Origin: Mya arenaria
Taxonomy: Eukaryota; Mollusca; Bivalvia; Myida; Myidae
Length of the DNA stretch: 64,000 nt
Direction: 5' to 3'
Assembly: GCF_026914265.1 (NCBI RefSeq)
Contig: NC_069136.1
Coordinates: 17,421,228 to 17,485,227, forward strand
Shown: in pieces, positions 23,703 through 36,360 of the stretch
Layout of the letters: each line of letters starts with the position of its first letter
Numbering within the stretch: position 1 is the stretch's first letter
Notes under the pieces: model-generated
Told to the model about the DNA's origin: nothing
Seen by the model: the letters and a program-made list of their open reading frames with translations, nothing else
Databases searched by the model: none
Program-made: the position numbers and the translations under genes

Positions 23703-24005
23703 TGTAACGGTCCGCTGTAGGCGGCGGATGTGCGTTCAAAGTGTAACGGTCCGCTGTAGGCGGCGGATGTGCGTTCATAATAATATTCCGTATAAAACGG
23801 AAGTGCGTTCGTAGTACGTATGTTAACTTAGTAACATGCAAATTAGCAAAACCCGGGATCTGTGAGAATAGAGAAGTTAGTGTATATAAAAACCAGTGGA
23901 CCCCTTCAGGGTCGAGCATGCTTTTCCCTGAAGGGATCTGTTGGTGTTTCATTACGCCAGAAAACTCGGCTATCTGGTGTTTATTTGGTTGGCTCGCACG
24001 TTACA
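23703..24005 (+). mobile_element. Fossil solo LTR-like element
   Basis: About 303 bp bounded by TGTAAC and its complement GTTACA, with a TATATAAAA box near 23884. Its first 39 bp are tandemly repeated (23703 and 23742). The sequence is absent from the matching place in cassette b (about 25776), where the flanks join, so it is an insertion. No internal genes are present. The family was not determined. Confidence 0.55.
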
Positions 24006-24391
24006 CATTTAATAGCTTCTGTATACATAATGTGAGGTTTTGAAATTATAAACAAATGTTAACTTTCAATTACGTGGGTAATGAGGGACGAAACTGGTTA
24101 GCAACATGTTGTCAGGACAACGTTCAATAACTAGCTAGCGATATAGGAGAGTACTGTTGAAATTGATCCGCATGTTAGTTACTGAACTGTTACAAATTGC
24201 GATATAGGAGTTAGTTTGTAGAAGGAAAATTAGTTATACTATTTTATTTCAAATGTCGGTGTCATTGAGGATTCCGGGGAGGTCTCTATTTCCGTCGCCG
24301 ATGATTACATTGGTTGCTTCAACCAAAACTTAACATTTAAGATCCTTTTGCCTTTTCATATATATTTTCCAAGCAATTGTCTTATCTTAAG

Positions 24392-24768
24392 GTTACGGCC
24401 TCCCCAACAGAGTGACAACGAGGATTCGTTGGATGACATGGCAAACCGAGAGACACGCGGCCGAGGGGGACGGGGCGGGGGAGGGGGTCAAGGACGAACC
24501 CGTAGGGAAAGGGCGTCCAGCAGACATCCACTAGACATAGACAAAAGGATCTTGGAGAGGCTGGCGGACAGGGAGCCGGCGGATATACTTCAAACGATTT
24601 CCAACCCGCAGACGGAGCTAAAAGACGTCCTGGGCCGCATCGCCACGAACGACACTTTGATCGCTCTACTGTTAAGGGTTCTTGCAAAGGCGTTCACGCG
24701 TCAATCGAAGTCAGAGTATCTCAACCGGGTGTTAATTATCATCAAAGAGGCAAAGGTCTTCGACACAG
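24392..24768 (+). CDS. Paralogue cassette b, exon 2-like
   Basis: 377 nt, phase 2 in and 1 out, open. It has a Gly-rich block (GRGGRGGGGGQG) in place of the RGG run and keeps the REPADILQTISNPQTEL segment. The 200 bp before it match those before cassette a, so the two cassettes arose by local duplication. Confidence 0.75.
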
Positions 24769-25167
24769 GTAATAAAACACATCCAGCCTTACAGAATATG
24801 TATTATAATCAAAATAATGCAATTACTAAAGTCATTTTCAACGGTATGTCAACTTATTATTACTCTATCACTTATTTTATACACGCATGTATATAAAGTA
24901 CATACTTGAACTAAGACCTTACTATTTAGGTAATACATCCTAGCCTTTTTGAATCATATCATATCAAATTATATAAAGAAATTCTACACTTGACTTTAAT
25001 TGTTTCTTAAATACAAACTATGTGTTTGTTCACTCTAATTATATTACGCCTTTCTCTTTGTGCTATTGGTACATGTTTATTCTGCTATATGTCGTCATGG
25101 TTATGTGTGTTTGTTAATGTCGATAAAATTAAAGAAATAGACTTTTGGAAACATGGTTATGTTTCAG

Positions 25168-25305
25168 TGGTTCCCTACTTTATGGACATGCAGGGCGAGG
25201 ACAGGCCGCACGTGCGGCTCGGGTTCCGACAGCCGCTTCGGGACATGGTCACCATCATGTTAAAATTCGTCGAGAAAAAACCGATTTCTATCATGGAGAT
25301 TGTAG
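25168..25305 (+). CDS. Paralogue cassette b, exon 3-like
   Basis: 138 nt, open, encoding DMQGEDRPHVRLGFRQPLRD. The acceptor is GTTTCAG and the donor GTAG|GTACG. Confidence 0.8.
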
Positions 25306-25606
25306 GTACGTACTAGTAATTTAGGTTTTAATCATATGCCATTGCATACAATCTTAAACAAATGTAATAGTATCACTAAGCCATTTTGAAAACCCACATA
25401 ACAATTTGACTGGTGTCAAGTGAGTTCAGTAATTAAGTAATTTTCTTTACAAACTCTAGTTTGGTATGTGTTGATGCATGAAAACTACATACATTGCCAT
25501 TATAGTGTATAGTGTAAAAGCTCAGCGTTTCCAATTTATATAGCTTACTTTAATTGATGGTACGAGCGTATTTTGTTTTACCTTTTGGATGTTTGTTGTC
25601 TTTAAG

Positions 25607-25742
25607 GGTTTCACAAATTGCTGCAAACGGTCATAGATAGACTGCGAGAGAGTACTGACGTCATTGATGACGACATACTTCAAAACTTCCGGTTACTGAC
25701 AGAAACAAAGGAGGACATTCTGCGAAAACGAACTGCTAAAAG
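25607..25742 (+). CDS. Paralogue cassette b, exon 4-like
   Basis: 136 nt, open, encoding LRESTDVIDDDILQNFRLLT. It leaves in phase 2, the phase needed by the candidate acceptor at 26300-26301. Confidence 0.8.
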
Positions 25743-26301
25743 GTGCGACTCTTGCGATCATGTTCAGCTTTGCGATGCATTTAAAGCTACTGCATCAATA
25801 ACATTATTGAAATTATAAACAAATGTTTCAGCGTAAATGTTTTCAGTCAGGAGGGTTAAGGGTGACGAAATTGTTTTGTAACATGTTGGCAAAGACAATG
25901 TTCAATATCTATTGAGCGATACAGGAGAGTATCGTTGAAATTGATCCGCATGCTAGTTACTGGACTGTAATGCTAGAGTCTACTTGGCGTTACATCTCAG
26001 ATATAGGATTAGTTTATAGAAAAAAAGGCATGAGTTGGTAAAAATGGTACAACAGGTTATAGCCCCCCCCCCCTTCCCCAATTCCCTTTGTAAATACATG
26101 TAGTTTCATAAAATGCATGCGTTTACCATCAAAGCACTTAAAGTGCTGAGCCACTTGGGGAATGGAACTTATTTCAACGACTTTTCATGTCAGATTCATA
26201 AACAACGAACAAATATGTAACAATATGACATAAATCAGACATGACTTAATATACCTTAACGTATCAATATAACTTCAGTTTCTTACGCTTACACATTATA
26301 G

Positions 26302-28083
26302 CGGTAGGTTTGGGGAAGGACCTTTGCTGTCGGGTCAAAACCAACCAGAAGAAAGGCCATCAGGAGCAAATATAGCTCGCGACTTCGCAATGGATCCCGA
26401 GGGAGGATGTAATATTCGATGTAGATATAGGCTTGACTGTGGGCATGTTTGTGAACGATTCTGTCATCCTCTGGACCAGGAGCATAAGAAAGAATCAAGC
26501 AGATGTAGAAAACGTTGCAACAAGATCCTATGTGTCAACAGACACAAGTGCCCACTACGATGTGAGATAAAGAGGAAATGGAGAAAATAATACCAAGATG
26601 TGGGCACGTTCAACGAGTGCAATGTTCTATCCCTTCCGCCGATTTCACATGTCAGGAAGCTTGTCAATCGATACTGTCTTGCGGACATAAATGTCAGTCG
26701 AAGTGCGGCATGGCGCATACACATGACTGTGGCTTAACAGTCGAAAAGATATGGCCATGCGGCCATAAAGGAAAGATAAAATGTCACCAGAAAGATATAG
26801 CTATTTGCAGTGTTGCATGTGATGGGATTTTGAGCTGTAGTCACCGATGTCGAGGGACTTGCGGGCAGTGCTTTCGTGGCAGATTGCACGTTCCATGGCA
26901 GAATGAGTGTATGAGAATTTTGGTATGCGGACATGAATGCCAGGACAGATGTAGCTAATGCCCGGCTTGTAAAAGACCCTGAGAGAACCAATGCCAACAT
27001 AGTAAATGCCCTCGGAGATGTGGTGAATTATGTGCACCGTGTAGAGAACCATGCACATGGTCGTGTGAACACTATAAATGTACGAACATCTGCAGCGAGC
27101 CATGCGACCGACCTCTTTGTGATAAACCATGCAGGAAACGACTAGCCTGTGGTCATAGCTGTATTGGGCTATGTGGAGAACCATGCCCGGCGGACTGTAG
27201 GGTTTGCGACAAAAAAAGGTTACCGAGATCTTCTTCGGATATGAAGACGAAGAAGACGCTCGGTTTGTACTACTTCAAGACTGCAGAATGCGTTGCATCT
27301 TCGAAGTGAAAGGGATGGATACATACATGGAAACAAAAGTCGATGAAAAGGGAGAAATAAAACTGAAGGATTGTCCAAAATGCCGCACCCCGATAAGAAA
27401 AACGATTCGGTACAGGTCGACCATCAATCAAACACTAACGGATATTGAACAAGTAAAAAGTCATGTCCTTCCAAATAAAACAAGATTGCGAAAGCTAAGA
27501 GAAGACATAAGGCAAACTTTCGGGGAGATTAAAGACGAGCAAAATAAATTGATTTTAATGAGAAGAATGGAAAAAGCTTACGATGAGCAAGCGGAAAACG
27601 CATTGGCTGCTCTATTGAACCAGTCGCGCTTTTTGTCAAAGATTTACAAGCACAAGTCCAACTGGGCGAACCTGAAAGGACTGCCATACAGAGGCGATCG
27701 AGAGAAGGCTTTCTTGCTCATGGGAAGAATGTTGGATTGGATAATGTCAGAACGATCTCTCATGACAGCGCAGGAGACGGAAGATGCTGAATTGGAGTTT
27801 GATCGTTTACGGGCGCAGTTGAAACTTTTGATGTTTCAAATGCGTGCAAATGAAAAACGTGTTCAGTTTGATAATGCGTTAAAAGCAAAGATTCGAGACG
27901 CCGAAAAGACCTTTAACGGAACCTCCAAATTTAAAGGTGATGTAAAGGCCAATGTTGAAGACTGTTTAAGGGCTTTACAGAACATAATACCAACAACAGA
28001 GCTTGGGATTTCAGAAGAAGAGAAGATAATGATTGTAAAAGCAATGGAGCTCCAAAAAGGACACTGGCTTAAATGTCCAAAAG
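26302..28083 (+). pseudogene. Zinc-finger and coiled tail of ZNFX1 exon 6, decayed
   Basis: Homology to the intact exon 6 starts at RFGEGLLL, just after the helicase. The first codons follow a possible acceptor (ACATTATAG) in the phase set by exon 4. The NFX1-type fingers contain at least two frameshifts and two in-frame stops. From 27204 on, a 300-codon stretch is open and closely matches the coiled region of the intact protein. The intact gene's donor at its end (AAAAG|GTATGG) is kept. Confidence 0.85.
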
Positions 28084-28396
28084 GTATGGAATACTCTTTT
28101 ATTTTATAACTAATACCGATATAACTTGGAATTGTTATTAATAGCGTATGCTGATTAAATTTGGAATATTGCACATTTTGTTAAATGAATTTCAACGTAC
28201 TATTGATATTTAAAAATAGGTTGTTAGTTTCTCTTATCTACTTGTAAATGTCGTGTCTTACCCCTTGTACACTTATGCTCACAGTAATGTTGACTGTATT
28301 AACTTCATACTATTAAGCATTATTGTTTACATTTACGAACGTTACCAAGTTATAACGGTTGAAATAATAACTTATATTATCTATGTGGTTTTGTAG

Positions 28397-28461
28397 GTCA
28401 CGTGTATGCTATAGGTGACTGTAGGAGCAATACGATGGGAAGTCGCTGTCCCGAGTGTTAA
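28397..28461 (+). pseudogene. RZ-finger exon 7 copy with early stop
   Basis: It encodes GHVYAIGDCRSNTMGSRCPEC and then TAA (28459-28461). The zinc ligands are present; the roughly 40-residue conserved tail of the intact protein is lost. Confidence 0.75.
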
Positions 28462-30740
28462 TCCTGGATATGAGGTGCCAACCATCGGGTGCGAGCCAAC
28501 AACGATTTGGCGATGGAAATGGATGGTGCCGTCCACGCTGCCTGGTCTGAACAAGCCAATATGGCGAACTATGGGTTTGAAGTCAGATTTTAAGAGGTTT
28601 ACGAAAGCGTTTACTCGCTGAACCTTAAGAGGCAGTACTTCGAATGTTTTGAACAATATGATCAATATTGAATGGTTGCTTTTGAATCATTGTATAAATG
28701 AGTGTATACGAATGCATGTTTGTATGTACATACATGTACATGTACTGATTTGATGTTTTTTATGTTTGATTATGAGTCATATTTTATTTGTACGATATCA
28801 AAAATACCAAAATGCCATAGTAAAATGCATTTTCAATTAATGTTCTAAAACATATAAAAGTATGCAAGGAATGTGTAATTCGAAATTAATGGAATTTTTT
28901 TTTTTAAATGACTGAAATATTGCTCTTAGTATGTTGTGTACATCCCGTTTTAGCTTCTAATATCTGCCTTTTACATGTTAAAGACCGTTCCGTTACAATG
29001 TATTGTTATTTGTCTAGAAATAATGTTGTTCACTTGTATGCTATTGAACTATGCCTAGACATTACATGACACATGCGAAGCGGAGTTCATTTGTTACAGA
29101 TGGCATTATGCTCGTTGTACTTATTGTAATTAACTTTAATAGATACAGTTATGCATATTTTTGATTATTGTAGATCGATGTATGATGGTTGTCCTTAAAT
29201 TGGGAATTAATAAATTATTTAAATTCTGGTTAAATTAAAAATTCCAAAATAATTACTACATATTAAGTATTTACAATGATCCCTTTCAGATAAGTTTGAA
29301 AATGTCATGGCTGAACATACAAAATTAAAACTTTTATAGACAGTTGAAACAGACAGGAGTTATTTAATTTGTATATTTATATAATTAATATGGTTTATAT
29401 ATAATCGATATGATTAATATAATATTTAACAATGAAATGCTATTAAACGTTTACTTATCCGTTTTACACAAAATTTATTTTGATCGATAGAAGACAAACC
29501 ATTGTAATTTTCTGCTAGATAATGAATGCGTAAATAAACTTATCAAAATGAATTAATTGTACAGTATGGTATATTAAATTTGTTTATCAATGTACGTAAA
29601 TATATATACGTATGTATGATTTATTGTAAGCAGAAAATGATTGTTTTGGTGGTAGAATCCTATCATTAGGGTGTATTTTTGGTTTTATTTCGCGGATTTG
29701 TTCGGTTTCTAATTTGATTAAACAGCTAGTTAAATCATTTTAATAAAAAAATATCGAGTCAACTTATTTCAATATTCGGAAATGTTTAGTTAGTTTTTTT
29801 TTTAAGTGTAAGACATGTTTTAATTATATGCTTTATTTATGCCCGTTTATAATGCATTGTCAAGTTAAAAAAATGCATATCCATATATTAAAACTGTCAT
29901 ATGTTGTGCGAACATATCTGTATGATTCGATTCCCACTAAAAACTGCACATGTATACTGTTTTTGTTTATTGAGTACATACCTGAGATTTCCCGAATTTT
30001 GTCTAGTTTTTTTAAATCTCATTAATAATGTTTTAATAACAGCTTTTTAAATAATTTTAAATGCAATTAACAAGTAACTATTTTCAGTATATAGATATAT
30101 TCAGTTAATTACGGCTATTATCTCAGTCAATGACATGCTTTAAATGTATGATTATTTTGATAATGACAGTAAAGTTTTTTGTTATTGTTCTTTAACAGTT
30201 GGAGATATATACATGTACTGAAACTGTGACCTATCTTAATTAGTTTGATTCTTTTCTCCCAATAAATATAACTGCACATGTACACTTATATTTTGTAAGA
30301 GCGCAAAGTTCTTTTATCCTTTGTCCCCTAGGATGAATGAAGTATTCAAGTGGAAATGATGTCCGCCTGTTAAGAGTTAAAGTTTTTACCTCGGCTGAGG
30401 CACCTTGTGGATGTAGTTCGTTTAAGTCCGAATTTTTACTCCAATGTGCTGTATTTGATTTTGGCAAACATCAGAATGAACTAAATACGATATTAATTTT
30501 TCACGTTTATTTCCATCATTTGAAATTGTGTACTTGTACTCCATAGTTGATGCGTTAAATCACTTTTATACGTAAAATTGAGACGCTATTGACAACAATT
30601 CATTTATCATAACTTAAATTTTAACTTTCCAAAATGTTGATTTAAGTTTTTCTTGGCTCCATAAAAAAACAAAAAAACAAGATAAACATTTTTTCTATTT
30701 TATAAAATTCACAATGATTCGCGATCTGAACATTCACAGA
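28462..30740 (+). other. Duplicated 3' flank of the ZNFX1 paralogue
   Basis: AT-rich sequence matching 15476-17293 and then 17589-17750 in blocks. It marks the right side of the second duplication unit. No independent gene is seen. Confidence 0.7.
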
Positions 30741-31102
30741 GTTATCAAAAAAAAAATGCGAACACGCTACGACTAAAAGTGTATTATTTGTTTTTTTTAT
30801 GTGTATCATAGAGTACTAAAACACATTTTTTACGACTCTCAGTCCAAGAGATCACCCTAGGACCAATCGCTCGAATCAGGTTACTGGTAGCTCGACTAGC
30901 CAAACATGCGGTCCAAATACCAAGTAACTGTGGTTAGTTCTGGGACCAATCGTATTCCTAATAATATTTCGATTGTATTTGAGATATTGGCAAGGCTAAC
31001 ATTTGTGTACGCCGCAGCCACCCAAACGATCACAATAGCTTGACTTTTCAATAAAAGCAACAATAGACGAGCTAAAATGGTTCCCCGACCTATGATCTTT
31101 AC

Positions 31103-31402
31103 TTGAAGGTACTCACTCATGTTTGTTATAAATATTCTTTTTTGAATGCCGAAATATGTGGCAAATCAATTGGAGTATACAACTAATTAAGATATCAAAA
31201 GCTGGATCTTGACTTTACAAGCGTGGGTTTTCAATCCAATAAAACCAACATACTTCTATATACCATAGCTGTATTTGTTTCTTCAATTTCGATATCAAAG
31301 TAAAACTTGTTTTTAGATGATTTTCCGGGAAAACTAATTTTGTTTTGTTTTTCGGGAAAACTAATTCTTGGTTCAAAAACATGGTGATCGAGTACCTTTA
31401 AA
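31103..31402. mobile_element. TTAA MITE family D, copy 2 (old)
   Basis: Degenerate ends TTGAAGGTACTCACTCATG and CATGGTGATCGAGTACCTTTAA match those of 62012-62330. The interior resembles 4609-4890 (CGATATCA, then GGGAAAACT). Confidence 0.6.
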
Positions 31403-31522
31403 GCATGCTATTGCAATCAATGACCTTTTTTCCGACTTAGAATCAAGGTATACAAAATATCAGGGTACTTCCGAGAAATGCTGACGTATAGAACAAAGCT
31501 CGTTTAACTTACACAGGAACAA

Positions 31523-31981
31523 CAGTGTGTGTATAATAATACAACGTGATAGATTGCGTCATAAATGCAACGCCTGGTGGCATCATTTTGCTTCGAACGA
31601 AGATAACTTTCTTATTTCTTCACCATTTTTAAAGAATCATAGCGCAGGCTACGCCGTTTACGGAGCGCGGCCTTCAGTCTTTTACCAGAGTTTGATTGAA
31701 ACACTTCGACAAACCTTTTCACAATACGGCCGTCTGAAGGAGCACTGTCAAAACATTATTTTGGAAACAGGTCTGTCCAAGTGTTTGATGAAACTAATGA
31801 CCTTATCAAACGTAATAAAGCGAAGGCGGGGCTCTTTAAGCGGCATAGACTGCCCTTTGTTTTGTTTAAAATGGTATAGTAAAGGAAAAGTTATCTTTGA
31901 TTTAAGTCTTCATTTTAAGCAAAATGTTGCCATCCGACATAGCATATATGACGTAATTTATCACGTGGTACACACACACTG
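31523..31981. mobile_element. MITE family A, copy 2
   Basis: The ends are CAGTGTGTGTATA and CACACACACTG. A perfect 5-bp duplication AACAA flanks it (31518-31522 and 31982-31986). The interior closely resembles copies 1 and 3. Confidence 0.9.
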
Positions 31982-32195
31982 AACAAGGCCCTCTCAAATT
32001 CGCCACCAATGAAACAATTGCACACATTAATATAAGATGTGCAAAACCTCACGAATTATACAAAATTTAGACCATTTTCTAGATTTATTTCAAAATTCAC
32101 TTAAATCAATACACAACCAAATATCTAACGATTCTATATTTACAAAACAGATCATCAACTAAATGAAGCACATTCTCTACCATAACTTAATCATA

Positions 32196-32370
32196 CAGTC
32201 GAAACCCGTTGGCTCGAACTCGCTTGGCTCGAATTCCTCGTTGGCTCAAACGAGATGTTAGGGCCTGATTTCTGTAAACTGAAGGTAAACATTTCAGCTT
32301 GACTTGACTTTTCCAAGGCTCGAGGTATTTTTGCTGGTCCCTCGGAGTTCGAGCCAACGGGGTTCGACTG
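32196..32370. mobile_element. pogo/Tigger-like MITE, copy 1
   Basis: 175 bp with inverted ends CAGTCGAAACCCGTTGGCTC and its near complement, flanked by TA on both sides (32194-32195 and 32371-32372). The TA target and CAGT ends fit the Tc1/mariner-pogo group. Relatives lie at 35186-35373 and at the window end. Confidence 0.85.
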
Positions 32371-32541
32371 TAAATGAACATGGAACATTTATTTCAGTGG
32401 CAAACAACACACTTATGAAGTATGTTACAACTAATACATTGGAAACTACAGTGAAAAGCCCGGTTGTCAAACAATTTAAGTAAGAGGCAAATGGCTAGGG
32501 CCAAAGAGACAGGAGAAAATGATCACTTACTCCAAATACTC

Positions 32542-32832
32542 TTAAAGCTGCACTGTCACAGATTGACCATTTTGACAACTTTTTTTTGTCTTGGAATGAG
32601 CCAATTTTTTATTTAATGTCTGGAATCGGGTGATATAAGAGACTGCTGCTCAAAGATCAGAATGCTAACGTTTTAAGAGAAATGTAAAATTTAGCAGTTT
32701 TCAAAACAATTGAGATCTGTTCTATTGTGACTTAAATAACTGATTTGAAAGCATTGGTGCCAGAATCAGCTGATTCTGAGACAAAAAAGAAGAAGTTGTC
32801 AAATCGGTCAATCTGTGAGAGTGCAGCTTTAA
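32542..32832. mobile_element. TTAA MITE family B, copy 1
   Basis: It starts TTAAAGCTGCACTGTCACAG and ends with the complement GAGTGCAGCTTTAA; the inverted arms run about 27 bp (AGATTGACC / GGTCAATCT). Other copies are at 36361-36967 and 60260-60577. Confidence 0.85.
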
Positions 32833-33528
32833 CATTAGAAACAAATTATAAAAGCATCTATCTGACTGAACACCTGATTAATGTAAAACAATTAAAGAAA
32901 TATTTAAACATAGCTTCTTATAAAATTTAAAAAAAAATATTTTTATTAATTTTATGAATGTAATAAACTCTAATTCAAAATCTATTTATTTTAAAATCCT
33001 ATGTAACGTACATTTATGTGATCTTGAATGCCTTGTGACCCTTTTATAAAGAATTGTATCCAAAGAGTTTCATATGTAGGGAAGGAATTCATGTATTTCT
33101 TATGCCAACACTGTATCGAAAATGATGTTACTCACATGGTTTTTTAGCATCGAAAGATTACAAAATGTCATTTCACGTCCAATTTTGCTTTAAATAAAAA
33201 ACAAATTCAATTCAGTACAAACAGTAGGAACTTGAGCTATAAAGCATTTTCCCCTTTCAAAGATACCAAAGGTCTACATGCATTGAAACAAAGTTTTTCG
33301 AAAGGCTCCTTAAAATGACATGCAAGACATTTTCTGTGCATTGGATACCAAATAATGTCTAAAAATTCAATATTTCAATATATAAATGATATATATTATA
33401 ATTTTGTAATAGATTATTACTTCATCCTATTACTTATGAACAAGAGGTATATAAGTATAATGTTTATCAATGTGTTTTAAGATCATTTACTGGTATTCTA
33501 ACAGATCTTCATGTTCATGTATAACTAA

Positions 33529-33854
33529 TGCACGAGTCAATTGTAACCAAGATCCCCCACCAGGTCCGAGGAATAGCACGGACTTTGACTTTCGGTCCAG
33601 CAAATCTTGGGTAAAATCCCCGCCCTGCAGGGACACACTGCTGGTAAAATCCCCGCCAAATGCCCCCCCCCCCCCCCCAGTCCCAGGGACATCCTAGGTA
33701 AGGCCCATTCCACACTATTTTCAGCGCAAACAAAACCACCACATTCACCTGGCACTGCAGTGCCTCGTGGAAGGTGAAAACACGGCCCATTTTCCCGGCT
33801 GTCCCCGGTATTCCCCCAGACATGGGGGGACAGTGGTTACAAGTGACTGGTGCA
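33529..33854. mobile_element. Harbinger/PIF-like MITE
   Basis: 326 bp. Ends TGCACGAGTCAATTGTAACC and, inverted, TGCACCAGTCACTTGTAACC are flanked by TAA on both sides (33526-33528 and 33855-33857). A TWA target and GC-rich interior with a poly-C run near 33665 are seen. The three-base target suggests PIF/Harbinger. Confidence 0.8.
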
Positions 33855-33857
33855 TAA

Positions 33858-35185
33858 TCATAACGTACAATTTAGTAATGTAAAGAAAAGTAAAATAGTT
33901 TGACCTACAACAATAATCACAGAAATAGCATTTCAAATGTAAAATTAATCATTGAACATACTTTAAGCAAGTATATGGACATCTAATCAACAATCTGCTG
34001 ACTCAATATGCTGACTTATATACTAGTATCTCTTTGTAAGTTTGTCTAATGGCTTACTGAAAGAAAGGCACAATCAACGATTGCCAAATTGAATTACCAA
34101 AATGTTAAATGATACTTCTTAAAGTGGTATTAGATGGTATCTTAAACTCTATGTTTTTCTTTTATAGAAATCTATCATTTAACATGAAAATTACATAATT
34201 AATTGCAAGGTTTATATGTTAACAAGGTCAAGAACGATCAAAGTGAAAGAGCAATCATAGATTACATCATGTAAATGTTTAAAAAAGTAACAAAACAAAA
34301 CGGTCCCTGAAAATTGCCATGTATACTCAGGGTCTAAAAATGTACCCTTCTTTGCTGTAGCCGATACCGGACTACTTCCCCAAATGGCCAGAATCTGTAT
34401 TTTTTTCTCAAAATAGGCCCTGAAATTCCCCATTTAAAACAAAATAAAAAAGTACTTATATATATATTATATAATTAGAAGCTCATGATTCATTATATGA
34501 TGTTTCTGTGTGATATATATTTACTGTTTAATTGATTTTTACTCCATTAATTTTGTTCCCAATATGTTTGAAAAAGTATTCTGAGAATTTGTTATCCCCC
34601 AAAAAGCGCTAATATGTCTTCCCCATAACCAGTAAAAAGGTCCCGATACTTAAAACAAAGAAACCAGGACTGAAAATTTTAAATGTAAACAAAGAAAAAT
34701 TGACAATGAATGTAGTGTGAAGTACTTTTAAAGTTTGTTTTAGAACTTGACATTCATTGTATACACATAAGGCAGGCAATAATATGTACAGATGCAACTA
34801 CACTTCTGTACATGTTCTAGATTAATTCTTGAAAAAGCGACCACGTAGTCACTTTGGAAAAATGAGCGCAATATATATATGTATATATATATATGTATAT
34901 GTTGCAAATAGTTTCTGTTAATATCTTGGATGATCATATAAATTTTTGGAAAGTTGGGGTTCAAAATGTGTTTTGATGGTTTCTGAATCTGGAAAGACTA
35001 GAAAAAAACTTCAGCCATTTTTCTACAGATTTCGGACTTAGATTTCAGTGCAGAACTTTTTGTAGTTGCATTTTATCTAACTCAGTGCTCCAGTTAGCCC
35101 TAAATAGCAGAGTAAGCATCCAGCTTCCTTATACTACACCCTACAGTGCCCTCATTTTTGACAGAGTAAAATTTAAAAAAAAGTA
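33858..35185. other. Intergenic, no gene seen
   Basis: AT-rich sequence with short TA tracts (34455-34480 and 34870-34900). No homology to a gene family was recognised on either strand. Confidence 0.5.
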
Positions 35186-35373
35186 CAGTCAAACCCCGTT
35201 GGCTCGAATTTGCTTGGCTTGAATTCCTCTTTGGCTCGAACTGGATGTATTATAAAAGGACTGATTTCTTTATGTATACTAAATATAAAAAAAAAAATTG
35301 CTTGGCTTGAATTTTTTGAGGCTCGATGTATTTTTGCTGGGCCCTGAGAGTTCGAGCCAAGAGGGTTCGAATG
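35186..35373. mobile_element. pogo/Tigger-like MITE, copy 2
   Basis: The ends CAGTCAAACCCCGTTGGCTC and GGGTTCGAATG, with TA on both sides, match 32196-32370. The interior is more diverged. Confidence 0.8.
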
Positions 35374-35776
35374 TATAAAAATAATTAATATACAGGGTTT
35401 TGACATTAAAGTAAAGATAATAGCTAAGGTATTCTTAACAAACTATAGTTATTGAAACTAGATACAAGACTTTCTCAATAAGATTTAAACATTGGCCATT
35501 CCACTTAGTGCCCTATTAAGGCTCATTCAATGTGCATAAAAATGCCCTATCTGACCTATCATATATACATATATATATAACAATGAGGAACATATTAAAA
35601 TTATTGTTACCTACATGTAGTGTACAGATGGAAATAAAACATTTTATGATTTTTGATAAAAAAAAATACCTATGGTAACAGCCTTATGTTAGTCTGGTAT
35701 AAAAAGAATCCAACTGATTTTACTATTGTTGATTTAGTATTTTTCCAAAAAAACAACAACAAATACATCATGTGGC

Positions 35777-36154
35777 TTAAAGATGCACTCTTACTCCCAA
35801 ATAAGATTTACAACAATTAATACAATTGTTTTAACAAACCAAAAAGAATGAATAAATGTCAAAAACAATGGTTCTTATGAAGGATACAGAGTTTAATTTG
35901 AAAGAAAGGTGCAGAAAACATGGTATTTCTACCTTATCAGATGATAGTAGATCACAGTAAATCTTTTATCTCTCACCAATCATTTAATATTTTTCATGTT
36001 GTCTGCTATTAAATACACGGTTATAGTCTTGTTATCCATAATTAGTATTTTCCATAAATGAATTATTTAATAAGCTGTTAAAGGTTTATCACTCAAAAAT
36101 TTATGTTTGTTATACATGTGTATGTATTCATTTTGAATAAGAGTGTCTCTTTAA
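35777..36154. mobile_element. TTAA MITE family E, copy 2
   Basis: It starts TTAAAGATGCACTCTTACTC and ends AATAAGAGTGTCTCTTTAA. Its last 75 bp are an inverted match to the start of 14640-15015. Confidence 0.8.
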
Positions 36155-36360
36155 AAAACAATCCACCAGAAAAAACATTTGGAAAATGAAAAAAAAAAGA
36201 TTTATTTATAGTATCTTTAACCATCTTCTCAAAAAAAAACAGATTTCGAGAACTCTGTAAATATTGTGTTCTGAAAACAAGCCAGAAGTGGTTTTCAGAA
36301 GGAGGTTTTGATCCTCTGTACTTGTTGTTGATTAGTTTAAAAAAAAAAGGGAATGAAGCT

